Shown: piece after piece, positions 1 to 7,664 of the stretch
Layout: each line of letters begins with the position of its first letter
How positions within the stretch are numbered: position 1 is the first letter of the stretch
Source: Smithella sp.
GTDB lineage: Bacteria; Desulfobacterota; Syntrophia; Syntrophales; Smithellaceae
Reading direction: 5' to 3'
NCBI GenBank assembly: GCA_012797505.1
Contig: JAAZOZ010000135.1
Location: 1-15,482 of the forward strand
DNA length: 15,482 bases
Notes under the pieces: generated by a model
Seen by the model: the letters and a program-made list of their open reading frames with translations, nothing else
Told to the model about the DNA's origin: nothing
The model's database searches: none
Program-made: the position numbers and the translations under genes

Positions 1-1857
1 GGCGCCGTTGAGGTTCTCAACAAAAAGGAAGACGGACCCTTCGGGGAAAAAGAGCCGGCGCTTTTGCAGAATATTTCCGAGCTGCTCGGTGTGGCCCTCT
101 ACAATTTTCTGCTGGTTGATCCCAAGGCAAAAAGGGTGAAAGGCGCCTATCTGGTGTCTCAGGGTCTGATTTTGCAGGAAGAAATGGACCGGGCCAAAGA
201 AGAATCCCGGGTGACCAAAGAGCCTCTCCAGGATGTGCTGGTGAAAAAATTCAAAATCAGCAAGGAAGATGTCGGCCGGGCCTGTGAATTTTTCTGGCAG
301 TGCAAATTTGTTTCTTTCGACAAGAAAACGCCCATTCCCGGCGAGCTTTTGAAAAACCTGAAAAGAGACTACCTGATCCGGGAAGTCTGGGTGCCTCTGG
401 AAAGAACCGACAAGGGCGTTCGCGTGATCATGGATGATCCTCAAGACATTCTCCGGCGCGACGCCGTTGAAAAGTCGCTCAAGGCAAAATCCGTGCAGTA
501 TGACGTTGCACTGAAGGAGGATATTCTCCAGTTCATTGATCTGTTCTTTCAGGAGAGCGCCGGGGAATCAACCTTTTCGGAGCTGCTGGATAAACTCGAA
601 CCGGGCGAGAGCGAAAGGAAAGAAGAAACGGAAGACGTTGACGAGTCCGACAGCGCCATCATCCAACTGGTCAACAAAATCATCAGCGACGCGTTCAACC
701 GCCGGGCGTCGGATATTCATATCGAACCGAATGTCATCGACAAGAACGTGCTGGTGCGGTTCCGGGTGGACGGGGACTGCGCGCTTTATCAAACCGTGCC
801 CTACAGCTACCGGTCGGCGCTGATTTCCCGCATTAAAATCATGGCGAATCTCGATATCACCGTGAAACGGATTCCGCAGGACGGAAAGATCAAGATCAAG
901 CGGTCCGGCGCGGAGGAAATCGAACTGCGCGTCGTGACGATTCCGACGCAGGGCGGCGTGGAGGATGTGGTCATGCGCATCCTGGCCAAAGGCGACGCCC
1001 TGCCGCTCTCCGCCATGCGGATGTCGAACAGAAACTATCAGGACATTCTGAAAATCTGCGAGCAGCCCTACGGGATGATTCTGGTGGTCGGCCCGACCGG
1101 TTCGGGGAAAACGACCACGCTGCACGCTATTTTGAATCACATCAACAAGCCGGACCGGAAAATCTGGACCGCCGAAGATCCCGTGGAAATCACCCAGCGG
1201 GGCTTGCGGCAGGTGCAGGTGCAGCCGAAAATCGGATTTGATTTTGCGGCGGCGATGCGGGCGTTTCTTCGCGCCGACCCGGATGTGATCATGGTCGGCG
1301 AAATGCGGGATTTTGAGACGGCCAAGATCGGCGTCGAGGCGTCGCTGACGGGGCATCTGGTGTTGAGCACGCTGCATACCAACAGCGCCCCGGAGACGAT
1401 TTCCCGGCTTCTGGACATGGGGATCGACCCGCTCAATTTCGCGGATTCCCTGCTGGCGGTGCTGGCGCAGCGGCTGGTCCGGACGCTTTGCGGCAATTGC
1501 AAAGAGGCCTACCATCCGACCCGGGAAGAATACGATCAGATCGCGCAAAGCTTCGGCGCCGAATATTTTGCAAAGCAGAACCTTCCCTATTCCGACGACC
1601 TGACGCTTTATCGTCCCAAAGGGTGCGACGCGTGCGACCAGACGGGATACAAGGGACGCATCGGCATCCACGAACTGCTCCTGAATTCACCGGAAATACG
1701 GAAGCTGGCCATTGACCGGCAGGAGAGCATCGAAACGCTCCGGAAAGTCGCCATGAACCAGGGGATGTTGACCCTTTACCAGGACGGCATTTTGAAAGCG
1801 TTTCAGGGCCTGACGGATATCAAACAGGTGCATCGGGTCTGCGTGACGTCGAAATAG
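1..1857 (+). CDS. GspE/PilB-type secretion or pilus assembly ATPase with N-terminal GAF domain (5' partial)
   Basis: Hexameric cytoplasmic AAA-like ATPase that powers type II secretion or type IV pilus assembly. The frame is open from base 1. The 22 codons before the TTG at 64 read GAVEVLNKKEDGPFGEKEPA then LL, which matches the closing strand and helix of a GAF domain, so the true start is upstream of the window and the TTG is internal. Numbering from the TTG: MshEN/GspE_N-like region about 25-160, acidic linker 180-197, ASDIHIEP at 215-222, Walker A GPTGSGKTT at 343-351, Walker B region DVIMVGEMRD at 407-416, a His-containing segment STLHTN, and a zinc tetracysteine (CGNC 476-479, CDAC 521-524) typical of GspE/PilB. 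The motor looks intact. Pilus versus secretion role cannot be settled without neighbouring genes. The end is convergent with the synthase gene, 46 bp away, and I see no clear terminator between them. Confidence 0.93.
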   Translation, partial: GAVEVLNKKEDGPFGEKEPALLQNISELLGVALYNFLLVDPKAKRVKGAYLVSQGLILQEEMDRAKEESRVTKEPLQDVLVKKFKISKEDVGRACEFFWQCKFVSFDKKTPIPGELLKNLKRDYLIREVWVPLERTDKGVRVIMDDPQDILRRDAVEKSLKAKSVQYDVALKEDILQFIDLFFQESAGESTFSELLDKLEPGESERKEETEDVDESDSAIIQLVNKIISDAFNRRASDIHIEPNVIDKNVLVRFRVDGDCALYQTVPYSYRSALISRIKIMANLDITVKRIPQDGKIKIKRSGAEEIELRVVTIPTQGGVEDVVMRILAKGDALPLSAMRMSNRNYQDILKICEQPYGMILVVGPTGSGKTTTLHAILNHINKPDRKIWTAEDPVEITQRGLRQVQVQPKIGFDFAAAMRAFLRADPDVIMVGEMRDFETAKIGVEASLTGHLVLSTLHTNSAPETISRLLDMGIDPLNFADSLLAVLAQRLVRTLCGNCKEAYHPTREEYDQIAQSFGAEYFAKQNLPYSDDLTLYRPKGCDACDQTGYKGRIGIHELLLNSPEIRKLAIDRQESIETLRKVAMNQGMLTLYQDGILKAFQGLTDIKQVHRVCVTSK

Positions 1858-1903
1858 CGCCTTGTTGCGGTTTCCGTCTTTTCCGCCGCCGTCGGCATGA
1901 GCG

Positions 1904-2878
1904 TCAGGTTTTTCTCGACAGGATGTAGCCGGCCACGGCCGTCAGGTGCTCTTTTTCGGGACTGGCGGAAAAAACGTCAAGGTTGTTCACCGCCTGCGTG
2001 ATGAATTGCTCCGCGCGCTTCAACGAATAATGAATGCCGCCGGATTGTTGAATCACCTCAAAAATATTCCGGATGGCTTCGGAAGCTAAATCTTTTTTCT
2101 CAATCGCGGATTTGATCTTTTCGCGCCGGTCCGGCGGGCAGTGGGACAGCGTGTAAATGAGCGGCAGCGTCATTTTTCCTTCTTCCAGGTCCTTGCCGAT
2201 GGATTTGCCGAAATCCTCTTCGCGGGCCATGTAATCCAGCGTATCGTCCGTGATTTGAAACGCCATGCCGATGTTGTAGCCGTATTGCCCGAGGGCGCGG
2301 GCCTGCGACTCCGGCGCGCCGCCCAGCGCGGCGCCGCTTTCACAGGCGGAGGAGATCAGCACGGCGGTTTTCTTCTCCACGATGCTCAGATACTCCTCTT
2401 CGGTGAGGCTGGTGTCTCCGCACTTCATCAACTGGAACACTTCGCCTTCCGACATGACGTTGGTCATCTTCGACATGAGCTGGACGACCCGGATGTCGCC
2501 GATGTCGGCCAGAAGGCTGAAAGCTTTGGAATACAGAAAATCGCCGACCAGAACGCTGGCGGCGTTGCCCCAGACGCGGTTGGCCGAGGTTTTCCCCCGG
2601 CGGAGGAGGCCCTCATCGATGACGTCGTCGTGCAGGAGGCTGGCCGTGTGAATGAATTCAATGGAGGCCGCCAGCGGAAAGCGGCGGGGGCCGTCATAGC
2701 CGCAAAGCCTCGCGCAGATCAGATGCAGAAGCGGCCGGAATCGTTTGCCGCCGCTGTCGATCAGGTGATGCGCGACGTCGGGAATCAGCCGGACGTCGGA
2801 CGTGATGTACCGGTCCAGGTGGGTTTCGACCTTATGCATTTCGTTTTTATAGAGGGAGAAAATATCCGATAGATCCAT
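1904..2878 (-). CDS. ispB: Polyprenyl diphosphate synthase (long-chain, IspB/octaprenyl type)
   Basis: Trans-prenyltransferase that condenses isopentenyl diphosphate onto an allylic diphosphate to make the side chain of (mena)quinone. The 324-residue length is normal for the family. GGKRFRP lies at 43-49, the first aspartate-rich motif is DDVID at 84-88 with the arginines of LLRRG following, and the second is DDTLD at 211-215. Small residues (Ala79, Ser80) sit 4-5 positions before the first motif, where short-chain enzymes carry bulky aromatics, so a long product is expected; the exact chain length cannot be read. It is the last gene of the plsC-ftsK-rimO operon, 33 bp after rimO, with only a weak, distant AAGG before the ATG. 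The internal Met14 has no better ribosome site. A quinone side-chain role fits the quinone-linked NrfD gene elsewhere in the window, but that link is inference. Confidence 0.92.
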   Translation of the reverse strand: MDLSDIFSLYKNEMHKVETHLDRYITSDVRLIPDVAHHLIDSGGKRFRPLLHLICARLCGYDGPRRFPLAASIEFIHTASLLHDDVIDEGLLRRGKTSANRVWGNAASVLVGDFLYSKAFSLLADIGDIRVVQLMSKMTNVMSEGEVFQLMKCGDTSLTEEEYLSIVEKKTAVLISSACESGAALGGAPESQARALGQYGYNIGMAFQITDDTLDYMAREEDFGKSIGKDLEEGKMTLPLIYTLSHCPPDRREKIKSAIEKKDLASEAIRNIFEVIQQSGGIHYSLKRAEQFITQAVNNLDVFSASPEKEHLTAVAGYILSRKT

Positions 2879-2911
2879 GATAAACGCTTGCCTTGTTTGT
2901 TGGTGAGCTGA

Positions 2912-4288
2912 CTATAGTGGTTTTTTTCTGTAATTGTCAAACAGGATTTCACCGAAAAGATCGTAATGGTCGGCGCCGGTGATCCTGCAGCGGACGAAAT
3001 CGCCGATGGCGGCCGGGCCTTTTTTCAGGTAGGTGACTCCGTCGACGTCCGGCGCCTGCCGGCGGCAGCGCCCGACCCGCGCGAAATCGGGACGGTCGCT
3101 GATTCCCTCCATCAATACTTCCTGGACGGAGCCAATCAGCGTTTGGTTCACGGCGTAGGAAACGTCCGCCTGTTCGCTCATGATCGCGTCGCGTCTTCGA
3201 TCCTTTTCTTTTTCAGAGATCCGCGACGGAAGATCCGCGGCGGGCGTGCCTTCTTCCCGCGAATAGGTGAAAACGCCCAGGTGGTCAAATCGCGCTTCTG
3301 CCACGAAATCGAGCAGCCGCTCAAACCGCTTTTGCGTTTCTCCCGGAAACCCCACGATGAGAGAGGTGCGAAGCGCAAGGTCGGGCATCAGGCTTCTCGC
3401 CTGACGAAGTATTTCCCGAATCATCTCCGATGAAACCCGGCGGTTCATGGCGTGAAGGATCGCGTCGTCAATATGCTGAACCGGCAGATCCAGATAGCGG
3501 CAGATGTTTTCCCGGCCGGCCATCGCCTCCAGAACATCGGGCGTGATGTGCGCCGGATGGGCGTACAGCAGGCGCAGCCAGCGCAGACCGGGAATCGCCG
3601 ACAAATCGGACAGCAGGCCGGAAAGCGTCGGGCGGTTTTTCAAGTCGCTCCCGTAGGCGGTGGTGTCCTGGCCGATCAGAATGATTTCCCGGATGCCCCG
3701 GCCGACCAGGATTTCCGCTTCCCGCAGAATATCGTCCGGCCTGCGGCTGCGCGCCCTGCCGCGGATGGAGGGGATCGCGCAGTAGGCGCAGCGGTTGGAA
3801 CAGCCGTCCGATATTTTCAAATAAGCGGTGGCGGCGCCGGAGGGCAGCAGCCGTTCGTGCCGCGACGTCATCAGAAAATCCGGCTTGGAGACAATCGCCT
3901 TCCGCCGGGTCCCGCCTGCGTCGAGCCTTCGCAAATGTTCGGCAATGCGTCCGACTTCTCCCGTGCCGATCCACAGGTCCGCTTCGGGAATTTCCGAAGA
4001 GAGCGCCTTGCCGTAGCGCTGGGCCAGGCAGCCGGCCACCACCAGCTTCAGGTCACGGCCGCGCTGTTTTTTGATTTGCGCCAGGGTCAGGATCGCTTCC
4101 AGCGATTCTTCTTTGGCCGGCCCGATAAAGCCGCAGGTATTGATGAGGACGACATCCGCGTCCTGCGGGCGCTCCGCCATCGTCATCCCGGAGGCCCGGG
4201 CCAGCCCGCCCATGACTTCCGAATCAATAAGATTCTTGGAGCAGCCCAGGGAGAGGATGTGCAGTTTTCCGGAAAGCAATTTTTTCAC
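2912..4288 (-). CDS. rimO: Ribosomal protein S12 methylthiotransferase RimO
   Basis: Radical-SAM methylthiotransferase that adds a methylthio group to an aspartate of ribosomal protein uS12. At 458 residues it is of normal length. The N-terminal UPF0004 domain supplies the auxiliary cluster cysteines Cys16 (LGCSKN), Cys52 (NTCGF) and Cys87 (AGCLAQ). The radical-SAM CxxxCxxC is Cys163, Cys167, Cys170 in DGCSNRCAYCAIP. A C-terminal TRAM domain spans about 385-452 and ends with DHYDLFGEIL, the ending typical of RimO rather than MiaB. The start codon is GTG, sharing GTGA with the ftsK stop (4-nt overlap). There is no strong Shine-Dalgarno before it, so translational coupling to ftsK is likely. 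Confidence 0.96.
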   Translation of the reverse strand: MKKLLSGKLHILSLGCSKNLIDSEVMGGLARASGMTMAERPQDADVVLINTCGFIGPAKEESLEAILTLAQIKKQRGRDLKLVVAGCLAQRYGKALSSEIPEADLWIGTGEVGRIAEHLRRLDAGGTRRKAIVSKPDFLMTSRHERLLPSGAATAYLKISDGCSNRCAYCAIPSIRGRARSRRPDDILREAEILVGRGIREIILIGQDTTAYGSDLKNRPTLSGLLSDLSAIPGLRWLRLLYAHPAHITPDVLEAMAGRENICRYLDLPVQHIDDAILHAMNRRVSSEMIREILRQARSLMPDLALRTSLIVGFPGETQKRFERLLDFVAEARFDHLGVFTYSREEGTPAADLPSRISEKEKDRRRDAIMSEQADVSYAVNQTLIGSVQEVLMEGISDRPDFARVGRCRRQAPDVDGVTYLKKGPAAIGDFVRCRITGADHYDLFGEILFDNYRKKPL

Positions 4289-6531
4289 TGCGGGAGTTTC
4301 CGAATCAGAACTTTTCGGGGTTTCGCGCCGTCGGAGGGGCCGACGATGCCTTCGCGCTCCATCTGTTCGATCATGCGCGCGGCGCGGTTGTAGCCGATTT
4401 TCATGTAGCGCTGCACCAGCGAGATGGAGGCCTGCCCCAGTTCGCCGACGAGGGCCACGGCCTCGTCGTATTTTTCATCGTAGCCGTCTTCATCCTGCCG
4501 GGTTTGGCCGGATTCCAGTTCAAATTTTTCAATCGAGGCGTCGTAGATCGGCTGGGCCTGCATTTTGATGAATTCGACGATGCGCGATATCTCCGCGTCC
4601 GACAGATACGCGCCGTGAATGCGGGTGAGCTTGGAGGTGCCGGGCGGGATGAAGAGCATATCGCCCGCGCCCAGGAGCTGCTCCGCTCCCGGCTGATCGA
4701 TGATGGTGCGGGAATCGATTTTGGAGGAGACTTTGAACGAAATGCGCGTGGGGAAATTGGCCTTGATCAGTCCGGTGATGACGTCCACCGAGGGACGCTG
4801 CGTCGCCAGAATGAGGTGAATGCCCGCCGCGCGCGCCATCTGCGCCAGCCTCGTCAGCGATTCTTCCACGTCTCTGGGGGCGACCATCATCAGGTCGGCC
4901 AGCTCGTCGATCACGATGACAATGTAGGGAAGCGTGACGTGCTGAAACGGCGCGTCGCTTTCGGCCGAATCCTCCGCCGGGTCCCTGTCGGGCCGGGGCT
5001 CCGGTTTCGGCTCCTTGGCCGCCGTTCTGGCTTTTCCGCGGGTGATGATGATTTCGTTATAAGCGTCGATGCTTTTTACGCCCAGTTCGCTGATGATTTG
5101 ATAGCGGCGCTCCATTTCTTCCACCGTCCAGCGCAGCACCTGCGAGGCTTTTTTCGGGTCCACGACGACCGGATGCATCAGATGCGGAATGCCTTCGTAG
5201 GACGACAGTTCCAGCCGCTTGGGATCCACCATGAGAAATTTGATGTTGTCCGGCGTCGCTTTGAAGAGAATGCTGCAGATCATGGCGTTGAGCGCGACGC
5301 TTTTCCCGGAGCCGGTTGTTCCGGCAATGAGCAGGTGCGGCATTCTGGCCAGATCGGCAATGACCGGCGCGCCGACAAAGTCAACGCCCAGCGCGATGGG
5401 CAGACGCAGGGAGGATTCGGTAAAGGCGTCGTTGTCGAGAACATCCTTGAGAAACACCGGCTCTCTCTTGAGGTTGGGGATTTCTATGCCGATGACGGAT
5501 TTGCCGGGAATCGGCGCCAGAATGCGGATGCTGGGCGCCATGAGCGCCAGCGCCAGGTCGTCGGTCAGGCTGGTGATGCGGTTGATCTTGACGCCCGCAG
5601 CCGGTTCCAGCTCATACATGGTGATGACCGGGCCGGGCAGAACCTCCACCACGCGCCCCTCGACGCCGAAGTCGGCGAGCTTTTTCTCCAGAATGCGCGA
5701 GTTGGTGATCAAATGGTCGCGTTTGACGCGGGCGTCTTTTTGCGGCGGCTCGCTGAGCAGCGAAAACGGCGGCAGCTGAAAGGCGCCGTCGGATGGAAGT
5801 TTTGCAAAATCAAAATGGGTCTGCTCGACTTTTTTCGTCTTTGCTTTTTTCGGCGGGGCTTTCGCCGCGGCGTCTTCGATGACGGGCGGCGGACTTTTTT
5901 CGGCTTTTGCCCTGGCGAACCAACCGGTGAAGAAGGAGACGGCCCGGCCTTTGAAGGCGGAAAGCCCCTCCCGGACGGATTGCAGGAATTTTTCGGTTGT
6001 CGAAACGAGAGAAAAATCGATGATAAAAAAGAGCGAAACCATCATCCAGGCGATGAGCAGAATGAAGGTTCCCGCCGGATTGAAATAGCCCTGCAGAAAC
6101 CGGACGAGGCCCGCGCCGAGAATGCCTCCCGACGGAAAGGTTGCTCCGTACACCGTGACGCCGCCCCGGATCAGGGCGTCGGAAAGCGCGGCGAGCGAGA
6201 GCGTCAGGGACAGGAAGCCGAACACGCGAGGCGTCTTCAGGGAAAACTCCGGACGCCGGAAAAATTGAAACGCCAGCGCAAGCGAAGAGGCCGGCAGAAG
6301 AAACGAGGCGAGGCCCAGAAGAAAAATCATCCAGCGGGCTGTATAGGCACCAACAATTCCCGTCCAATTGTGTGTTGATGAGGGCTCTCCTACGGATTTC
6401 AACAGGGGCGCGGGATCCTCCGGCGAAAAGGAAAAAAGGCATAAGAAGAGAAACAGCGACAGCGCGAGGCAGAGGACGCCCTTGATTTCCCGAAATCGCG
6501 CAGGCAGAGGATGCTGGGAGGTTTCTTCCAT
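4285..6531 (-). CDS. ftsK: DNA translocase FtsK
   Basis: Septal DNA pump that clears the chromosome terminus and activates dimer resolution. The 748-residue protein has an N-terminal membrane domain with about four hydrophobic segments (about 17-37, 59-91, 101-123, 151-177) and a short Pro/Lys-rich linker at about 205-240. The alpha/beta motor carries Walker A GTTGSGKS at 404-411, Walker B IVIVIDELADLM at 537-548, and ATQRPSVDVITG. A gamma winged helix for KOPS recognition follows at about 688-745. The short linker makes it SpoIIIE/short-FtsK-like in build. A charged insert (about 500-530, rich in Pro, Asp, Glu, Lys) sits in the motor before Walker B, a place where the family varies. The start ATG overlaps the plsC stop by one base (TAATG) without a clear ribosome site, implying coupled translation. 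Confidence 0.96.
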   Translation of the reverse strand: MEETSQHPLPARFREIKGVLCLALSLFLFLCLFSFSPEDPAPLLKSVGEPSSTHNWTGIVGAYTARWMIFLLGLASFLLPASSLALAFQFFRRPEFSLKTPRVFGFLSLTLSLAALSDALIRGGVTVYGATFPSGGILGAGLVRFLQGYFNPAGTFILLIAWMMVSLFFIIDFSLVSTTEKFLQSVREGLSAFKGRAVSFFTGWFARAKAEKSPPPVIEDAAAKAPPKKAKTKKVEQTHFDFAKLPSDGAFQLPPFSLLSEPPQKDARVKRDHLITNSRILEKKLADFGVEGRVVEVLPGPVITMYELEPAAGVKINRITSLTDDLALALMAPSIRILAPIPGKSVIGIEIPNLKREPVFLKDVLDNDAFTESSLRLPIALGVDFVGAPVIADLARMPHLLIAGTTGSGKSVALNAMICSILFKATPDNIKFLMVDPKRLELSSYEGIPHLMHPVVVDPKKASQVLRWTVEEMERRYQIISELGVKSIDAYNEIIITRGKARTAAKEPKPEPRPDRDPAEDSAESDAPFQHVTLPYIVIVIDELADLMMVAPRDVEESLTRLAQMARAAGIHLILATQRPSVDVITGLIKANFPTRISFKVSSKIDSRTIIDQPGAEQLLGAGDMLFIPPGTSKLTRIHGAYLSDAEISRIVEFIKMQAQPIYDASIEKFELESGQTRQDEDGYDEKYDEAVALVGELGQASISLVQRYMKIGYNRAARMIEQMEREGIVGPSDGAKPRKVLIRKLPQ

Positions 6532-7292
6532 TAGAGCGCCGTCTTTGTGTCCGTCTGGACGTCTTTGATGCCGGCCTTGCCGGCGTCGCGGTAGGCGTCG
6601 TAATTGCGAATAATGACCTGCCGGACTCTGTCGATCAGTTCATGCCGGTTTTCCAGCGAGTATCCGGCCACCGGAATCGGTTTGTCGATGATCAGCTTGA
6701 CTTTCCCCGGTTTGATTTTCAGCGAACGCTTGGGCATGATTTCGCCGCTGCCGATGATGCTGATCGGAACAATCGGCGCGCCCGCCTGAATGGCCAGGTA
6801 AAAGGTGCCCTGCTTGAAAGCCTTGATTTCTCCGTCGCGGCTTCTCGTGCCTTCGGGGAAGGTCATGACCGACTTGCCTTCGCGGATGCGCAGCGCCGCC
6901 AGCTCCAGGCTCCGCAGGGCTTTTTCGTGGTTCTGCCGGTCGATTTCGATGTAGCCCGCGCTTTTCATGGCCTCGCCGAAGACGGGAATGGCAAACAGCT
7001 CTTTTTTGGCGATCCAGCGAAACTGTCCCGGAACGTGGGCCAGCGTGATGAGAATGTCAAAATCGCTCTGGTGGTTGGCCATCAGCACCTGCGGTTTGCC
7101 CCGCAGGAGGTTTTCCCGGCCGATCACCCGCACTTTCGTTCCGCAGATCGCCAGCAGAATCCGGCTCCAGATGTTGGCCACCTTGTGGACGTTGTTTTCC
7201 GCGTTGGCAAAAAAGGAAAAGACCACCGCCCAGAATGAAAAGAAAGCGGTAATGGCCACGCCTATGGAGACTAAAACAGCTGAACGAATCAT
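6531..7292 (-). CDS. plsC: 1-acyl-sn-glycerol-3-phosphate acyltransferase (PlsC)
   Basis: Membrane acyltransferase making phosphatidic acid from lysophosphatidate and acyl-ACP or acyl-CoA. Numbering from the preferred start gives 253 residues: an N-terminal hydrophobic segment (about 4-28), the NHxxxxD catalytic box NHQSDFD (His74, Asp79), the FPEGTRS glycerophosphate-binding box at 145-151, and the AGAPIVPISI strand. Start choice: the frame extends to an ATG at 7343, but that codon directly abuts the -10 of a promoter (7372-7344), so a transcript from it would begin downstream of the codon. The ATG at 7292 has AGGGA nine bases upstream and gives a protein starting at the membrane segment. 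First gene of the plsC-ftsK-rimO-ispB operon. The tail after about 235 is polar and not part of the conserved domain. Confidence 0.93.
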   Translation of the reverse strand: MIRSAVLVSIGVAITAFFSFWAVVFSFFANAENNVHKVANIWSRILLAICGTKVRVIGRENLLRGKPQVLMANHQSDFDILITLAHVPGQFRWIAKKELFAIPVFGEAMKSAGYIEIDRQNHEKALRSLELAALRIREGKSVMTFPEGTRSRDGEIKAFKQGTFYLAIQAGAPIVPISIIGSGEIMPKRSLKIKPGKVKLIIDKPIPVAGYSLENRHELIDRVRQVIIRNYDAYRDAGKAGIKDVQTDTKTAL

Positions 7293-7301
7293 CGGTATTT
7301 T

Positions 7302-7306
7302 TCCCT
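7302..7306 (-). promoter_or_regulatory. Ribosome binding site deciding the plsC start
   Basis: Minus-strand AGGGA with a nine-base spacer to the ATG at 7292. The alternative ATG at 7343 has no purine-rich element of this kind and abuts the promoter -10, so this site supports the shorter protein. Confidence 0.6.
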
Positions 7307-7343
7307 GCTTACGCGCCGGAATGCTGAAAATTTTACTCGGCAT

Positions 7344-7372
7344 TTTTTACTTGATAAACCCGTTGAAGTCAA
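7344..7372 (-). promoter_or_regulatory. Sigma70-like promoter of the plsC-ftsK-rimO-ispB operon
   Basis: On the minus strand TTGACT (7372-7367), a 17-base spacer and TAAAAA (7349-7344). Five of six bases match the -35 consensus and four of six the -10. The expected start point is near 7337, giving a leader of about 45 bases to the ATG at 7292. This is motif reading only. Confidence 0.6.
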
Positions 7373-7527
7373 CAGCGAATCGCGTTTTTTTCTTCCTGCC
7401 TGTGTCCGCGTGAGGAAAGAAAATCAGCGGGTTTGCGGTGACTCCCGGTCATGTTGTTATTCAGGCAGAGTAAGGGATTGCGGCTTTTTAAAAATTTATT
7501 AAAAATCTCGAAAAAAAGATTTTCTGC

Positions 7528-7556
7528 TTGACAAATGATGGTCGCTCATCTAAACA
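7528..7556 (+). promoter_or_regulatory. Sigma70-like promoter of the livHMGF operon
   Basis: A perfect TTGACA at 7528-7533, a 17-base spacer, and TAAACA at 7551-7556 (three of six matches to TATAAT, but similar to the TAAAAA -10 elements of the other two promoters in this window). An AT-rich block directly upstream could act as an UP element. The predicted start is near 7563, leaving a leader of about 100 bases. Confidence 0.5.
7537..7550. promoter_or_regulatory. Possible repressor operator inside the liv promoter spacer
   Basis: The 14-base GATGGTCGCTCATC is an imperfect palindrome (GATG/CATC arms and a central CG, 10 of 14 positions symmetric). It fills the space between -35 and -10, where a bound dimer would block RNA polymerase. 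Its size and symmetry would suit a TetR-type regulator, but no such gene is in the window, so the assignment is speculative. Confidence 0.3.
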
Positions 7557-7664
7557 GCCTGCCTAAGCAAAAGACATTCAAGAGCAACGCCAATGGAACG
7601 CGCCTGAACTTTCCGTGTTTGGATGCAGGGGAACGGGACGCGTCGTCCGGATGATGGAGTATCC

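Larger units (their letters stand above)
7293..7664. other. Divergent intergenic region between plsC and livH
   Basis: About 370 bases without a convincing gene. It holds the leftward promoter at 7372-7344, an AT-rich block at about 7482-7525, the rightward promoter at 7528-7556, and a leader of about 100 bases before livH. Two weak inverted repeats are visible: 7388-7397 with 7413-7423 (one bulged base), and AAAATC/GATTTT at 7502-7523. I see no RNA gene and no remnant of a livK gene. Confidence 0.6.

Noticed and set aside
4504..6378. Long plus-strand open frame of over 600 codons opposite ftsK
   Set aside because: It mirrors the GC-rich third positions of ftsK, its translation is Arg/Asp/His-rich with no domain I recognise, and the ftsK frame carries all the expected motifs.
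7388..7423. Imperfect inverted repeat (TTTTCTTCCT ... AGGAAAGAAAA) upstream of the plsC promoter
   Set aside because: One bulged base and a 15-base spacer in low-complexity sequence; could be chance, so not listed as an operator.
7502..7523. AAAATC/GATTTT hairpin upstream of the liv promoter
   Set aside because: Six AT-rich pairs with a ten-base loop are too weak for a terminator; more likely just part of the AT-rich block.
7593..7607. Four-codon mini frame (MERA, stop) in the liv leader as a leader peptide
   Set aside because: No Leu/Ile/Val codons, no ribosome site at a sensible distance and no attenuator hairpins, so nothing supports attenuation.
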